Below are positions 7,912 to 17,296 of a stretch of DNA of 64,000 nt, in pieces. The stretch's first letter is position 1. Every line of letters begins with the position of its first letter. The notes below the pieces were generated by a model. It was not told the DNA's origin. It ran no database searches and saw nothing but the letters and a program-made list of their open reading frames with translations. Made by a program: the position numbers and the translations under genes. This DNA is from Candidatus Bathyarchaeota archaeon (GTDB lineage Archaea > Thermoproteota > Bathyarchaeia > Bathyarchaeales > Bathycorpusculaceae): assembly GCA_026014745.1 (NCBI GenBank), contig JAOZHS010000003.1, forward strand, positions 352,137 to 416,136, written 5' to 3'.

Positions 7912-9837
7912 CTAGTTGTGTTTGGGTGGCGTTGAGGGTTCTTTTTGTTTTGTGGACCAAATAATCAGCGCCAGAAAACCGACCAAGGCAGCGACGATTG
8001 CCGCTAACAGATAGGGCATGTATATAGAGGAATCATTTGTGGAACCGCTATCTTGGGACTGGACAATTTTTACTTGGTGTGTACTATGTTGGTAGGTGAA
8101 GGTTATGAACCACCAGTCATCGTTTGAAGTTATTGAGTAGTTGTAGGGGTTTCCGTCAAGGTAGATTTTGATGTTTTCACCGTTAGGCATCAAGCTTTTG
8201 CTTATTGTTGCGTTGATATACCCCGTTGTTCCCGATGTTCCGTTAACGGTAAAGCTGATCTCGGGGGTTGTTGCATTAAAGGAGAGCGCTGAGATGGTGC
8301 TGTTGGATTCGATTAAGAATTTGTTATCGGTTGGGCTGGGGCTCGGCGTGGGCGTTGGCGAATATGGATTGTTGAAGGATGCATTAATGGTATGGTTGGC
8401 GGCGATGTTGTCAAACGTAAATGTGAAGGGCTCGTCAGAGTGGTATGCTATGGATAGTTTTCGCAATACTGCGGGGTATTCGTGGATATCGCATGTTGTA
8501 CCCACCACGAAGGTTTTACCCTCAGGAGTTGTTTCTTCCATCCATTGAGTGGCCTGCGAGTAATGCACGGTGAGACCCTTTTGTTTGTAGATGATTGTTC
8601 CATTCAAATCCATTACTGCAAGGTATCCCTCAGCATCATTGGCTGTTGTACTTTCAAAAAGTATGTAGTTGCTGTTACCGTCAAAGGTTGAAGCCCAAGA
8701 TAATTCACTATTGGGATGCGATTGATAACCTTGGAAGTTATTTGCGGAGGCAACTGAAGATATTACGTTGAAGGTGGAGCCATCGGTGGAGTAGTAAATG
8801 CTCCAGGTCCCGTTGCTAAATGGGGCAACCAAGAGCAGTATGTTGTCATCTGCCCATACTTTCGGATAGATTCCATCTGATCCGGGCACCGTGGGATCTA
8901 TGTTGGATAGGATAGGGTCAGGTGATGCCCATGCGTTACTGGCAAGATCATACTTGTATGCGCACCAACTAAAGGTGCTAGCGGTATCGCCAAACTGCGC
9001 ATTTGCTGTTTGCGTGTATATGGAGCCCTTGAAGTATGTTATTGATGTGTCTAAGAATTCATTTTGAAGATAACGTGTTTGAGAAGCGGGTAGACTAACG
9101 TATTCCCAAGAGTTGGAATCAAATAAATTGTCTTTAGTTGTTTTTGCAAATCCGTGAAAATCGGTATCCGCAATGTGAATAATCAAATCAGTACTTGAGG
9201 GGTTCAAAACATCGGTAATGAAACGAAGACTCGCAACGGTTTCCCAAATCCAACTGTTTGAGGTCATATTGTAGAGTGCAATAAAGCTCTCATCAGTAGG
9301 TTGATTGCCACAGAAAACCATGCAGTTTGGGAACAGGGAAGATTCTGTTACGTTTTTGCTTAGCGTTGGGATATAGATGAAATCGACGGCAAGTGGTGAG
9401 ACTGCGATTTGAGTGGTTGGCATCCAGTTTGAGTCTGCCGCATATATCGTTACAGGGGTGTGAATCCAAGTATTTACTAAAAGGTATCTTTGGCCGTTGA
9501 CAATGAAAAGTTCAATATTTTTGTTGATGTTATTGTTGATGTAGCTTTGGTTAAAGCTAAACTGGGTTGCAGGAAAAGGTTTGCCGCCATCGATACTTAT
9601 CTCATTTATACTGTTGCCCGCCGAAGGCGTTATTGTGAAAGAAGCATCCGACAAATAAGGGTAAGAAGAAGTCCCAGAAGGCGAAATAGAACCACCCTCA
9701 CCAGCCGATGCCGTAACATAATATGGCCCTAACGCGTCTTCTAAACCTGAGGAGTTAACGGGGGAGAAAAATACACATGTACAAAGCAGTGTGATGATTA
9801 AGGCAGTATTAACTGCAAAATGCATAATTTTTTTCAT
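7912..9837 (-). CDS. secreted surface protein, paralogue 2 of a tandem pair
   Basis: This is a secreted protein of about 641 residues. It carries a signal sequence, a divergent InlB-like beta repeat just after it (GEGGSISPSGTSS with PYLSDASFTITPSAGNSI), a long beta-rich central region resembling a propeller, a PTPTPSPSP linker, a small Ig-like domain and a C-terminal helix (MPYLLAAIVAALVGFLALIIW) with a basic tail. It is strongly similar along its whole length to the gene upstream. I chose the ATG at 9837 because GGAG sits nine nt upstream, the same spacing as in its paralogue. The start lies 2 nt after the neighbour's stop, so they form an operon. The ligand is unknown. Confidence 0.75.
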   Translation of the reverse strand: MKKIMHFAVNTALIITLLCTCVFFSPVNSSGLEDALGPYYVTASAGEGGSISPSGTSSYPYLSDASFTITPSAGNSINEISIDGGKPFPATQFSFNQSYINNNINKNIELFIVNGQRYLLVNTWIHTPVTIYAADSNWMPTTQIAVSPLAVDFIYIPTLSKNVTESSLFPNCMVFCGNQPTDESFIALYNMTSNSWIWETVASLRFITDVLNPSSTDLIIHIADTDFHGFAKTTKDNLFDSNSWEYVSLPASQTRYLQNEFLDTSITYFKGSIYTQTANAQFGDTASTFSWCAYKYDLASNAWASPDPILSNIDPTVPGSDGIYPKVWADDNILLLVAPFSNGTWSIYYSTDGSTFNVISSVASANNFQGYQSHPNSELSWASTFDGNSNYILFESTTANDAEGYLAVMDLNGTIIYKQKGLTVHYSQATQWMEETTPEGKTFVVGTTCDIHEYPAVLRKLSIAYHSDEPFTFTFDNIAANHTINASFNNPYSPTPTPSPSPTDNKFLIESNSTISALSFNATTPEISFTVNGTSGTTGYINATISKSLMPNGENIKIYLDGNPYNYSITSNDDWWFITFTYQHSTHQVKIVQSQDSGSTNDSSIYMPYLLAAIVAALVGFLALIIWSTKQKEPSTPPKHN

Positions 9838-9839
9838 GT

Positions 9840-11804
9840 TCATAATCTCCAAATCATGCGTTCTTTGTGCTCAAAAAACCTCGCGGTATACTTCGGCGTT
9901 GGGGACGCTTTTGGTTTTGTTGACCAAATAATTAACCCAAGAAAACCAAGTAAGGCTATGATGATTGCAGCTAACACGTAAGGAAGATATGCAGAGAAAT
10001 CTGTAGCTGATCCACTATTTTGCGTCTGGAAAATCTTCACTTGATGTGTGCTATGCTGGTACGTGAAAATTATGATCCAATAGTCATCGTTTGAATCTAG
10101 TGAACAATTGCATGGGTTTCCGTCAACGTTGATTTTGATGTTCTCTCCATTAGACATAAAGGTCTTACTAATTGTTGCCTTAACATAGCCCGTTGTGCCT
10201 GATGTTCCGTTAACTGTAAAGCTGATTTCTGGAGTAGTTGCGTTAAATGACAACGCGGATATTGTGCTGTTTGATTCAATCAAGAATTGGTTTCCAGTTG
10301 GACTAGGTGTAGGCGTCGGGGTTGTTGGAGTGTTAAAGGTTGCGTTTATGGTGTGGTTGGCGGCGATGTTGTCAAACGTGAACGTGAAGGGCTGTTTAGA
10401 CGCGTACTCTATTGTCAGTTTCCGTATGACCGCGGGGAATTGGCTGACAGCGCAGGATGAACCCATCATGAATGCTTTGCCCTCGGGAGTTGTTTCTTCT
10501 AACCATTGGGCTGATTGCGTGAAATGAGCTGTAAATCCTGTTTGTTTGTAGATGATTGTTCCGTTCAAATCAAGTATTGCTATGTAGCCTTTGTTGTCGT
10601 GGTCGGTTTGGGTTTCAAAAAGTATGTAATCGCCGTTGTCGTCAAAGGTTGAAGCCGCAGCGCATTCAGCGTCAGGGTCGTTTGAGTAACCGTTAAAGTT
10701 GTTCACTGATGCGACTGATGATATTGTTTTAAAGGTTGAACCATCCGTGGAGTAGAAAATGCTCCATGTGCCATTGCTAAAGGGGGCGACCAAAAACAGT
10801 GTTTTTTCATCAGCCATAGCCATACCATACAGGCTATCAGCCAAGGGGATGGTGTTATCAATGTTGTATAGAATAGGGTCAGGTGAGACCCATGAGCTAC
10901 AGGCAAGATTGTACTTGTAGACGCACCAGCTAAAACTGTTATTGCCGTTAAGATAGTGCGCGTTAATATCAAGTGTAAATAGGTAACCCTTGAAGCAAAT
11001 AATTCGAGTATCTATGTGGTCATTGTGCAGATAACATCTTTCTGATTCGGGTAGACGAACGAGCTCCCACGATTGAGAATTAAACAAATTCTCCGTGGTT
11101 GTTTTTACAAATCCATGATCCACATCTGCAATTTCAAGAATTAAATCGTTGCCTGAAGGGTTAAAAATATTCACAACATAAAAAATGCTTAGACTTCTTT
11201 CCACGGTCCAACTGTTTGAGGTAAGGTTATAGAGTGCAACAAAGCCTGCGCCCTCTTCTTTGCCTCTACCGTCATTTCCGATGGTGATAATGCAGTTGGG
11301 GAACAGCGATGAAGCATTTACGGTTTGACTTAACGTTGGGACATAAAAATCGCCTACTGCAATCGGAGAACTCGAAATTTTTGCTGTAGGTACCCAGTTT
11401 GAATCCGCTTCATATATGTCAATAGCGGTGTAGATCCAAAGATTCTCTAAAATGTATCTTTGACCGTTAACAGTTACAAGTTGAATATTTTTACTGTTAC
11501 TACTGAGGGGTCTTTCATAGCTGCTAAAGTGAGTTGCAGGGAAGGGTTTGCCACCATCTATGCTTATTTCGTTTATGCTGTTTCCCTCGGAGGGTGTGAT
11601 TTTGACTAAAGCGTCAGACAGGTAGGGGTAGGGACTGGTTCCCGAAGGCATAATAGAGCCGCCCTCGGAAGCTGATGCCGTAACATAGCACAATCTCGAC
11701 GTTTCTTCTGAACCAGAGGATTTCACCGTGGAGACAAGTACAAACGAACAAAACAACGTGATAATCAAGGCAGCATTAATAGCAAAACGCATAAACTTTC
11801 TCAT
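9840..11804 (-). CDS. secreted surface protein, paralogue 1 of a tandem pair
   Basis: This 654-residue protein is the first gene of the pair and has the same architecture: signal sequence, SEGGSIMPSGTSPYPYLSDA repeat, beta-rich central domain with YFSTDGSTFKTISS-like blades, a PTTPTPTPSPTG linker, an Ig-like domain and a C-terminal anchor (YLPYVLAAIIIALLGFLGLIIW). Unlike its partner it has about 14 extra residues after the anchor (RFFEHKERMIWRL). These are read from the duplicated upstream region of the next gene, so they probably arose with the duplication. GGAG nine nt before the ATG at 11804 sets the start. TATA-like DNA lies near 11910-11935. Confidence 0.75.
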   Translation of the reverse strand: MRKFMRFAINAALIITLFCSFVLVSTVKSSGSEETSRLCYVTASASEGGSIMPSGTSPYPYLSDALVKITPSEGNSINEISIDGGKPFPATHFSSYERPLSSNSKNIQLVTVNGQRYILENLWIYTAIDIYEADSNWVPTAKISSSPIAVGDFYVPTLSQTVNASSLFPNCIITIGNDGRGKEEGAGFVALYNLTSNSWTVERSLSIFYVVNIFNPSGNDLILEIADVDHGFVKTTTENLFNSQSWELVRLPESERCYLHNDHIDTRIICFKGYLFTLDINAHYLNGNNSFSWCVYKYNLACSSWVSPDPILYNIDNTIPLADSLYGMAMADEKTLFLVAPFSNGTWSIFYSTDGSTFKTISSVASVNNFNGYSNDPDAECAAASTFDDNGDYILFETQTDHDNKGYIAILDLNGTIIYKQTGFTAHFTQSAQWLEETTPEGKAFMMGSSCAVSQFPAVIRKLTIEYASKQPFTFTFDNIAANHTINATFNTPTTPTPTPSPTGNQFLIESNSTISALSFNATTPEISFTVNGTSGTTGYVKATISKTFMSNGENIKINVDGNPCNCSLDSNDDYWIIIFTYQHSTHQVKIFQTQNSGSATDFSAYLPYVLAAIIIALLGFLGLIIWSTKPKASPTPKYTARFFEHKERMIWRL

Positions 11805-12043
11805 CTTTGAAAACTCCAAATCATGCGCCCGCACGCGCTTAAGGTCGGGTCCACTCTCAAGTTAGCCTTTTGTAACCGCACAACTTATCACTTCTGCAGG
11901 CAACTATCAATTTAAAAATAAGGTATTCTTAAATTTTTTAGTCAATAAAGTTTGACCAAACCGCAGAAAGCCTTAGTAAAGATTTCTTGACTAAAAAAAC
12001 ATGCGTTTGTTCTACTTCTAAACGCGACTACTCTGCAGTGGTT

Positions 12044-12490
12044 TTAGGGGTAGGAGTCAGCTTGGGATAGTTTTCCTCGGTTTTGTTGGAAGAAGTGCCG
12101 AAACGACGCCGTTAACACGTAACTTTCCACTTCATCAAAGGGCACCCAGCGGAGTTCATCTGCGTCGCTTGCCGCGCCTATCTCGCCGCCTCGAACCTGC
12201 ACAAGATAATCGGCGATAATGTAGTGGTACTTGATTTTGCCCTGCTCATCAAGATCTACAGTGTCCACCACATCGACAAGTTTGGGGCTGTCTACGGTTA
12301 GGAGGGTTTCTTCTTTGGCTTCTCGAATAACAGTGTCCTCTAAGTGTTCGCCGAGCTCGACAATGCCGCCGGGGACACTCCATTTGCCTTTGCCAGGTTC
12401 GTTGCCGCGTTTGATGAGCACGATTTTGCCGCCGTGCACTACGACTATGCCGACGCCGACAACGGGTTGGTCAGGGTACAATCGCTTCAT
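12044..12490 (-). CDS. NUDIX hydrolase
   Basis: This 148-residue NUDIX hydrolase cleaves nucleoside diphosphates linked to another moiety. The Nudix box runs GIVELGEHLEDTVIREAKEE at about residues 42-61, with the metal-binding REAKEE intact. The glycine that normally follows (EExG) is Leu here (EETLL). The first strand VVGVGIVVVHGGKIVLIKRG is typical of ADP-ribose pyrophosphatase or MutT-like members. It is a single gene with about 80 nt to the MacB-type permease upstream in the same direction. The substrate is undetermined. ADP-ribose or a damaged nucleotide is possible. Confidence 0.88.
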   Translation of the reverse strand: MKRLYPDQPVVGVGIVVVHGGKIVLIKRGNEPGKGKWSVPGGIVELGEHLEDTVIREAKEETLLTVDSPKLVDVVDTVDLDEQGKIKYHYIIADYLVQVRGGEIGAASDADELRWVPFDEVESYVLTASFRHFFQQNRGKLSQADSYP

Positions 12491-12571
12491 CCAAGAAACC
12501 TCACGTACGCTATGGCGGCGGCTACTTAAAGATATACAGGTTGAAAAAATGAAAAATAAAAAGAGGGGCGT

Positions 12572-13870
12572 TTACTCGTAGCGTAGAGCGTCTACGGGTT
12601 TGAGTTTTGAGGCGCGCCACGCGGGGTACAACGCAAAGATGACGCTGACGCCGATGCCGAATGCTAAGGCTCCAAGGAGTACCTCGGGTGTCAAGATGGG
12701 GACTATGCTAAATGCTCCGCCGCCGCCCATGATACCTGAACCTAAGACTTGGGCGGTGCCGACGGCTAAACCCCAGCCTAAGACGATGCCGATTATTGCG
12801 CCCATCAAACCGATGATGATGGATTCACCAAGGAAGATGGTTAGCACGGTGCGGCTTTTCATGCCTAACGCTTTGAGGATGCCTATTTCTCTGGTGCGCT
12901 CGATGAGGGAGACTATCATTATGTTCATGATGCCTATGCCTGCGACGAGTAGTGAGATGGCTGCGATGCCGCCTAGGAATAACTGGATGGTGCTAAAGAC
13001 GGTTGTGAGCAGGCTCAGCACTGCGGTTGAGGATATGACGGAGACTTGGTTACCGAAGTAGTCGTTTATGTCTTTGGTGACGTTGGTTATGGTTGCGTTG
13101 TCGCTGTTGGCGAGTTTGACCAGTATCATGTCGCATTCGTCGCTTCCAAAGAAGCCTTCAGCTTGCTGCACCGGGATGTAGACGCCTGTGTCGGATGGTC
13201 CGCCGATGCCGAAGCCGCCGATTTTTTGGAGTACGCCTGCAACGTCTGCTGTGTAGGTTTCGTTGACTGGGGGCAGGGTAGTTGCGTTTGTCCAGGTGAT
13301 GTTGATGTGGTCGCCGACGTGGAAGAATTGGGTGCCGTTTTGGCTGGGGTCATTCACACGTGTGCCAACCACTGCAGTTAGGTTTGAGGGGTTTTGGGGT
13401 ATGGTTCCGTCTGCTGCTATGAAGGTGGTGCTGTAGAGTTCCTCATAGGTTGAGTAATCGACGCCGTAGACGGTGACGCTGCGGTTGAGGTTGTCTGTTT
13501 CTATGAATCCGCCGCGCGTTATCACTGCAACTGAGGATACAATGTCAGGCGACAACGCGTTTATCTGGTCGGTATAGTTAACGTGAAGGGCGAAACCTGA
13601 ATTATCGGTGCTTCCGCCGCCAAAAGCCGAGCCAGCCCCAGAGTTTCCTGCGCCAAAACCGCCGCTTGAACCCGGCGTAATAATGAGCGTATCAGCAGAT
13701 AGACCCTGATTGAGCTGGTTAGTGATAGTAGCCTGCAAACCCTGCGTTATAGAAAGCAAAGCCACAATCGCGGCGATGCCAATTATGACGCCCAACGTGG
13801 TAAGCGCGGCGCGGAGTTTACGAAGGCGAATTGCGCTAAAGGAGTAACCGAAAATATCAAACGTCTTCAT
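12572..13870 (-). CDS. MacB/FtsX-type ABC transporter permease
   Basis: This 432-residue permease belongs to the MacB/LolC group. It has an N-terminal membrane helix (RAALTTLGVIIGIAAIVALLS), a large extracytoplasmic MacB-PCD-like domain (residues about 45-290), and three C-terminal helices in the FtsX domain with SLIERTREIGILKALGMKSRTV. The ectodomain contains a Gly/Ser-rich insert near residues 67-92 (GFGAGNSGAGSAFGGGSTDN). These transporters act mechanically on lipoproteins, peptides or surface proteins rather than by substrate flux. The ATPase gene overlaps by 4 nt upstream. A second, separate MacB-type set at 39-42 kb carries a similar Gly-rich insert. Confidence 0.88.
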   Translation of the reverse strand: MKTFDIFGYSFSAIRLRKLRAALTTLGVIIGIAAIVALLSITQGLQATITNQLNQGLSADTLIITPGSSGGFGAGNSGAGSAFGGGSTDNSGFALHVNYTDQINALSPDIVSSVAVITRGGFIETDNLNRSVTVYGVDYSTYEELYSTTFIAADGTIPQNPSNLTAVVGTRVNDPSQNGTQFFHVGDHINITWTNATTLPPVNETYTADVAGVLQKIGGFGIGGPSDTGVYIPVQQAEGFFGSDECDMILVKLANSDNATITNVTKDINDYFGNQVSVISSTAVLSLLTTVFSTIQLFLGGIAAISLLVAGIGIMNIMIVSLIERTREIGILKALGMKSRTVLTIFLGESIIIGLMGAIIGIVLGWGLAVGTAQVLGSGIMGGGGAFSIVPILTPEVLLGALAFGIGVSVIFALYPAWRASKLKPVDALRYE

Positions 13871-14568
13871 TTCTTGTTCACCATATCCGATGTTATTGAC
13901 CCATCAAACACTTGCACGGTGCGTCGGGCTTCCCGCGCCAATTTATCGTCGTGGGTAACCATTATGATGGATACGTTTTGTTCAGTGTTGAGTTTCTTGA
14001 TTAGAGCAATAACTTCGCTTGCGGTTTTTGAATCCACGTTGCCTGTGGGTTCATCAAGCAGAAGGAATTTGGGGTTATTTGCAAGAGCACGCGCGATGGC
14101 GACACGTTGCTGTTGGCCTCCGCTGAGTTCGGCGGGTTTGTGGTTAATGCGGTCTTTTAGCCCGACTTTTTCAAGGAGTTCGATGGCGTGTTGTCTTCGC
14201 TGGCTTTTGGATTTGCTGGCTATGGACATAGCTAATTCGACGTTGTCACGTGCAGTTAATCGGGGAATCAAGTTGAAGAATTGAAAGACGAAACCGATTC
14301 GTAAACGGATCTCGGCGAGTTGGTTATCGTTGAGTTTACCGATGTCCACGCCGTCGATAAGCAGATTGCCTCCAGTTGGTTTGTCAAGGGCACCAATGAG
14401 GTTGAGCAGAGTGGATTTGCCGCTGCCTGAAGGACCAAGAATGGAAACGAAGTCGCCGGTTTCCACTCGGAGGTTCACGCCGCGGAGGGCTTCCACAGGG
14501 ATCTTGCCCAGCATGTAAGTTTTTTTAACGTTGATTGCTTCAACGACAGGAACCGAGTTTGATGACAT
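13867..14568 (-). CDS. ABC transporter ATP-binding protein, LolD/MacB type
   Basis: This 233-residue ATPase partners the MacB-type permease. It has Walker A GPSGSGKST near residues 43-51, the signature LSGGQQQR, Walker B LLLDEPTGNVDS and the His switch MVTHDDKLA. The D-loop reads GNVDSKT, typical of the LolD/MacB group. The first residues show the family motif YMLGKIPVEALRGVNL. A TATA-like TTTATTTAAAGG segment lies about 40 nt upstream, and the two-gene operon ends after the permease. The protein is cytoplasmic. Confidence 0.9.
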   Translation of the reverse strand: MSSNSVPVVEAINVKKTYMLGKIPVEALRGVNLRVETGDFVSILGPSGSGKSTLLNLIGALDKPTGGNLLIDGVDIGKLNDNQLAEIRLRIGFVFQFFNLIPRLTARDNVELAMSIASKSKSQRRQHAIELLEKVGLKDRINHKPAELSGGQQQRVAIARALANNPKFLLLDEPTGNVDSKTASEVIALIKKLNTEQNVSIIMVTHDDKLAREARRTVQVFDGSITSDMVNKK

Positions 14569-14659
14569 TTTCTATCCTTCCATCAGTCTTGATAAAGGGC
14601 TTTATTTAAAGGCTAGTTAACTCTCAAAAAAATAAAGAAGGAAAGGGAAGTGGTTTCCC

Positions 14660-15502
14660 TTACTTGTTTAGGTACCTCCATGACAGCACGACGCAGATGG
14701 CTGTGACGACGATGGCGAAGACGCCGACGAATGCGAAGTCAAGGGCTAAGCCTGTGTATCCGTCGCTAAATATCATGAGGCGACGAATCGCGTCGATGGT
14801 GTAGCTGATGGGGTTTACGCTTGCGACGGATTGGAGCCACTCGGGCATTTTGTCGATGGGGAAGTAGGCGCTGCTTGCAAACATCAACGGTAGCGTGATG
14901 AGTTGGAAGATGGCTTGAGGCATCTCCATTCGTGTAGCTCGCAGAGTTAAGGCAGTGAATAGCGATGAGAGCCCGACGCTTATGAGGAACACTATTGCGA
15001 ACACACCCAGAATGCTGAATGCACTGAAGTTGGTTCCTAACTGGAGCCCCAGTACGTAGGCAATGACGGTTACGATTGCTGCTTGGAACATGGCGCGGAT
15101 GCTGGCTGAGAACACCTTAGAGAGGATTATCGTAGACCTTGCCACGGGGGTGCTCAGAACCTTGTTCATGAAGCCTAAGCGTTTATCCCAAACCACCGAC
15201 ATACCCGTAAACGCCGTCGTAAAGACCACCGTGAACGCAACCATACTCATAGCCATAAAGCTGAAGTAATCGGTTGTGCCAAACGTCGCCATCATTATGG
15301 CTTGCTGGTTCACGCCGGGGATGCCGCTGGGAATCATGGCGCTTAAGTTCATGGCTTTACCCAGTAGGGCTAACCACAGAATCGGCTGAATAATACCCAT
15401 GATGAATACGAAAGGCTGCTGATACCACTTCTTGAGCTCACGATTAGTCAGTGCCCAAAGACCATGCAGTTTGCTTTTGTTGACTTGTTCTTCTTGGGTC
15501 AT
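14660..15502 (-). CDS. ABC-2 type exporter permease (DrrB-like)
   Basis: This is a 280-residue membrane subunit of a daunorubicin-resistance-type exporter. It has about six hydrophobic segments. The ABC-2 signature FQLITLPLMFASSAYFPIDKMPEWLQ lies near residues 205-230, followed by NPISYTIDAIRRL, the standard DrrB C-terminal motif. It is the last gene of the padR-drrA-drrB operon and overlaps the ATPase by 4 nt. The substrate is unknown, but control by PadR suggests that a lipophilic or phenolic compound induces export. Confidence 0.9.
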   Translation of the reverse strand: MTQEEQVNKSKLHGLWALTNRELKKWYQQPFVFIMGIIQPILWLALLGKAMNLSAMIPSGIPGVNQQAIMMATFGTTDYFSFMAMSMVAFTVVFTTAFTGMSVVWDKRLGFMNKVLSTPVARSTIILSKVFSASIRAMFQAAIVTVIAYVLGLQLGTNFSAFSILGVFAIVFLISVGLSSLFTALTLRATRMEMPQAIFQLITLPLMFASSAYFPIDKMPEWLQSVASVNPISYTIDAIRRLMIFSDGYTGLALDFAFVGVFAIVVTAICVVLSWRYLNK

Positions 15503-16506
15503 GCATGAGCCCTCCGCATAGTCATCCGCTGCGCCATAACACCTTCACGCGATTCTTCAGCGTCACGCATCGATTTGCCTGTGTACATCATGTAGACTTC
15601 GTTTAGGGTGGGTTTTGTGAGGGAGAGTTTGGTAACTACGTGACCTGCTTTTCGTATGGCTTCGATTATTAGGGGCGCAGTTAATTCGCCGTTGGATGAT
15701 TTGATGGTGTAGCCGCCGTTTTCGCGTTTGACTTCTTTGACGTGTTCGACTTTGCTGATTAACTCGGTTATGTCTTCGTCTTTTTGGATGCTTAGCGTGA
15801 TGATGTCGCCGCCGAGGCTGTCTTTGAGTTCTGACGGCGAGCCGATGACGACGATTTTTCCGTGGTCAATGATTGCGATGCGGTCACATAAGGCGTCGGC
15901 TTCTTCAAGGTAGTGGGTGGTTAGGAACAGGGTCATGCCGAATTCTTTTTTGAGCATCTTCACATAATTCCACGTCGCCGCACGAGTCTGCACATCTAAG
16001 CCTAGGGTGGGTTCGTCGAGGAAGAGCACTTTGGGTCGATTAATCAAGCCGCAGGCGAGTTCGAGTCTTCTGCGCATGCCGCCCGAGTAGGTTTGCACTC
16101 GTTTGTCTTTAAACGCGGTTAATTCGACGAGTTCAAGGAGTTCAGTGGCGCGTCGCTTGGAGACTTGTCGGGGGATACCGTAGAGGTCAGCGCAGAGCAG
16201 AATGTTTTCGTAGCCAGTGAGGTCTTCGTCAGCGGTGTATTCTTGAGGGACTACGCCTATGGCTGCGCGGACATCCATGCTTTGTTTAGCTATGTCACCG
16301 CCCAATATGGTGGCTTTGCCTTCGGTGGGGCGAATGACGGTGATGAGCATTTTGATGGTGGTGGTTTTGCCTGCGCCGTTGGGTCCAAGGAACCCGAAGA
16401 TTTCGCCTTTCTTAACGCTAAAATCAACGTGGTCAACGGCTTTTAGGGTATTGTTGTAGACTTTGGTGAGTCCCTCAACTTTTATGACGTCTTCTGTTTG
16501 GCTCAC
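15499..16506 (-). CDS. ABC exporter ATPase (DrrA-like)
   Basis: This 335-residue ATPase has Walker A GPNGAGKTT near residues 41-49, the signature YSGGMRRRLE, Walker B VLFLDEPTLGLD and the switch LTTHYLEEAD. The C-terminal 110 residues form the usual DrrA regulatory domain, ending in LNEVYMMYTGKSMRDAEESREG, the DrrA tail that follows the permease-coupling region. It overlaps both neighbours by 4 nt (PadR upstream, permease downstream), so all three proteins are made together. The protein is cytoplasmic and peripheral to the membrane. Confidence 0.92.
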   Translation of the reverse strand: MSQTEDVIKVEGLTKVYNNTLKAVDHVDFSVKKGEIFGFLGPNGAGKTTTIKMLITVIRPTEGKATILGGDIAKQSMDVRAAIGVVPQEYTADEDLTGYENILLCADLYGIPRQVSKRRATELLELVELTAFKDKRVQTYSGGMRRRLELACGLINRPKVLFLDEPTLGLDVQTRAATWNYVKMLKKEFGMTLFLTTHYLEEADALCDRIAIIDHGKIVVIGSPSELKDSLGGDIITLSIQKDEDITELISKVEHVKEVKRENGGYTIKSSNGELTAPLIIEAIRKAGHVVTKLSLTKPTLNEVYMMYTGKSMRDAEESREGVMAQRMTMRRAHA

Positions 16507-17105
16507 GGGGATTCGCCTTTGAGGTGTTTGTTCATTTCTTCGAGTTTGGCGGAGGCTTCGTCGAGGACTTTTAGGGCTTCGTCAAGGGTTTTTTCGCTGT
16601 AGTTTTCTCTTAGAGTTTTGCCGATTGCCATCGAGGCAACCATTAGGCGTTTTAGGGAGGTGCGGATTTGGCAGGTTTTTTCTTCGGGGACTTCGTGGCA
16701 GAAGTGGTCAAAGAAGGGGCTGCCCATGAATCCTGCGTCTGCGGTGAATTTTTCGCGGATTTTGGTTTGTTCTTCGAGGAGTTCTTTGCCGCTTTGGGTG
16801 AGTTGGTAGCGTTTGAGTCCGTTTTCGGGGGGGAGTTCTTGGATGTATTGGTTGTCTTGTAGCCAGGCGAGGAGGGGGTAGATGGAGCCTGGGCTGGGTT
16901 TCCAGTGTCCTCCGGTTTGTTTTTGGAGTTGGTCCATGAGTTCGCTGCCTGACATGGGTTTGTCGTTTAGGGCTGAGAGTACGTGGTAGCGTAGGAAGCC
17001 CTTGGGGACCATGGCGTTGTGGCGGAGCCAGTTGCGTCGGTGGAACATCATGTGGCGTTCTTGGCGCATGGCGTCGCGGAATTGGTTTCTTTCTTCTTTA
17101 TCCAT
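16503..17105 (-). CDS. PadR family transcriptional repressor
   Basis: This is a regulator of about 200 residues. A PadR winged helix occupies residues 30-120 (FLRYHVLSALNDKPMSGSELMDQL, GSIYPLLAWLQDNQYI, YQLTQSGKELLEEQ), followed by a C-terminal alpha-helical dimerisation arm ending in a coiled coil (LDEALKVLDEASAKLEEMNKHL). It is the first gene of the exporter operon and overlaps the ATPase by 4 nt. The GTG at 17114 is in frame, but the ATG at 17105 is preferred. No Shine-Dalgarno site is visible, which fits a short leader downstream of the TATA box. It probably represses its own promoter through the 12-bp repeats directly upstream. Confidence 0.9.
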   Translation of the reverse strand: MDKEERNQFRDAMRQERHMMFHRRNWLRHNAMVPKGFLRYHVLSALNDKPMSGSELMDQLQKQTGGHWKPSPGSIYPLLAWLQDNQYIQELPPENGLKRYQLTQSGKELLEEQTKIREKFTADAGFMGSPFFDHFCHEVPEEKTCQIRTSLKRLMVASMAIGKTLRENYSEKTLDEALKVLDEASAKLEEMNKHLKGESP

Positions 17106-17117
17106 GTGTATCACTTT

Positions 17118-17160
17118 TGATATCGTTATTGATATCGCATGTGATATCGATGGTGATATT
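17118..17160 (-). promoter_or_regulatory. four 12-bp tandem repeats in the padR-drrAB promoter
   Basis: TGATATC occurs at 17118-17124, 17130-17136 and 17142-17148, with TGATATT at 17154-17160, exactly 12 bp apart. The outermost copy runs into an archaeal TATA box (CTTAAATAT on the minus strand, 17156-17165). The array therefore fills the DNA from TATA box to start codon of padR, where a bound repressor would block transcription. A match to a described PadR operator was not made. Confidence 0.7.
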
Positions 17161-17296
17161 TAAGCTTAGCCCAAAACTCAAACAAAAAAACCAAAACCGC
17201 CCCGCCACCAAACACACAATACATAAACAATCAAAACAACCCGCATGCAATAATTTATTAGACAAACAAGTATAGCCTAAGAACAGAGGAAAACTC

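Noticed and set aside
17118-17160. Replication origin iterons
   Set aside because: The array sits on a TATA box directly before padR with no origin-recognition gene or AT-rich unwinding region; an operator is simpler.
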